From assembly GCA_013375355.1 (NCBI GenBank), contig JABXJV010000283.1, positions 1 through 5,443 of the forward strand: a stretch of DNA of 5,443 nt, read 5' to 3'. The notes under the pieces were generated by a model that saw only the letters and a program-made list of their open reading frames with translations, searched no databases and was not told where the DNA came from. Below, piece after piece: positions 5,225-5,443 of the stretch. The DNA is from Candidatus Helarchaeota archaeon. Lineage in GTDB: Archaea; Asgardarchaeota; Lokiarchaeia; Helarchaeales; JABXJV01. The position numbers were made by a program, and so were the translations under genes. Position 1 is the first letter of the stretch. Every line of letters begins with the position of its first letter.

Positions 5225-5443
5225 ATGAAAAATTATAAAATCTTACTCTTCATCATCTTATTATTTTCGGTGTTTTCTATAGTTCAATTATTTTCTGCTA
5301 ATGATAAAAAAGCGGATGAAATTCTTAAAAAAGCAGATGAGAATTTGATGCCCAGTTCTTTTGAAACATACAGAAAGCTTATTAACGAAGAGCCTGATGG
5401 AAGCAAAAAAGAATTCATTTTTTACTCGGTAAAAAAAGATATA
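5225..5443 (+). CDS. Outer-membrane lipoprotein-sorting (LolA-like) protein, N-terminal part
   Basis: ATG 5225 opens a frame that runs off the window end after 73 codons. AGGAGAAG around 5210-5217 overlaps the permease stop, so translation is probably coupled. Residues 1-25 are a signal peptide (KNYK, hydrophobic 6-20, likely cleavage after FSA at 25). The mature start has ADEILKKADENLMPSSFETY, then LINEEPDGSKKEFIFYS, which fits the beginning of the outer-membrane lipoprotein-sorting family (LolA/LolB-like beta fold, PF17131 as I recall it). Such proteins are periplasmic carriers encoded next to LolD/LolE-like pairs. No lipobox cysteine is seen, so a soluble periplasmic form is expected. The family call rests on the N-terminal motif and the neighbourhood only. 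Confidence 0.8.
   Translation, partial: MKNYKILLFIILLFSVFSIVQLFSANDKKADEILKKADENLMPSSFETYRKLINEEPDGSKKEFIFYSVKKDI

Noticed and set aside
1..5443. CRISPR arrays, tRNA or rRNA genes, insertion sequences or phage genes
   Set aside because: Read on both strands, no spaced direct repeats, cloverleaf or rRNA motifs, transposase or integrase motifs, or terminal inverted repeats were found.

Overview
This is an AT-rich window (roughly one third G+C by eye) with every gene on the + strand. It looks like chromosomal DNA from an anaerobic, two-membraned bacterium. The anaerobe inference rests on two NifX/NifB-like (COG1433-type) metal-cluster proteins, a NapH-like membrane [4Fe-4S] protein and a Cys-rich DUF1847-type protein. 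The outer membrane is inferred from a Lol-like ABC transporter followed by an outer-membrane-lipoprotein-sorting (LolA-like) protein. I cannot place the organism reliably; an uncultured low-GC lineage near the FCB group or spirochaetes would fit. Start signals are mostly clear AGGAG-type Shine-Dalgarno sites.

Region 1 (1-2988) is a metal/redox cluster. It holds the C-terminal 70 residues of a cytosolic-type COG1433 protein (1-213), then a 236-bp gap with several hairpins and a possible promoter (214-449). Next come a second COG1433 protein that appears to carry an N-terminal export/lipoprotein signal (450-884), a polytopic NapH-like iron-sulfur protein with a helical C-terminal domain (929-2203), a 53-residue CxxC/CxxC protein (2225-2386) and a DUF1847-type protein with 11 cysteines (2398-2988). 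Gaps from 885 to 2397 are 11 to 44 bp, so 450-2988 is probably one transcription unit. It ends at a good intrinsic terminator (3019-3060).

Region 2 (3120-5443, running off the window) is an ABC export/lipoprotein-trafficking operon. It contains a 30-codon fragment matching the start of an ECF sigma factor (3120-3212), a LolD/MacB-type ATPase (3238-3933), a FtsX/LolE-type permease (3958-5211) and the first 73 residues of a LolA-like protein with a signal peptide (5225-end). ATPase and permease would form the inner-membrane machine. The last protein would be the periplasmic partner.

The most interesting points are the apparent export of a NifX-like protein next to a membrane Fe-S protein, the unannotated small Cys-rich protein inside the redox operon, the Cys-to-Arg replacement in the second ferredoxin motif, and the sigma-factor remnant at the head of the transporter operon.
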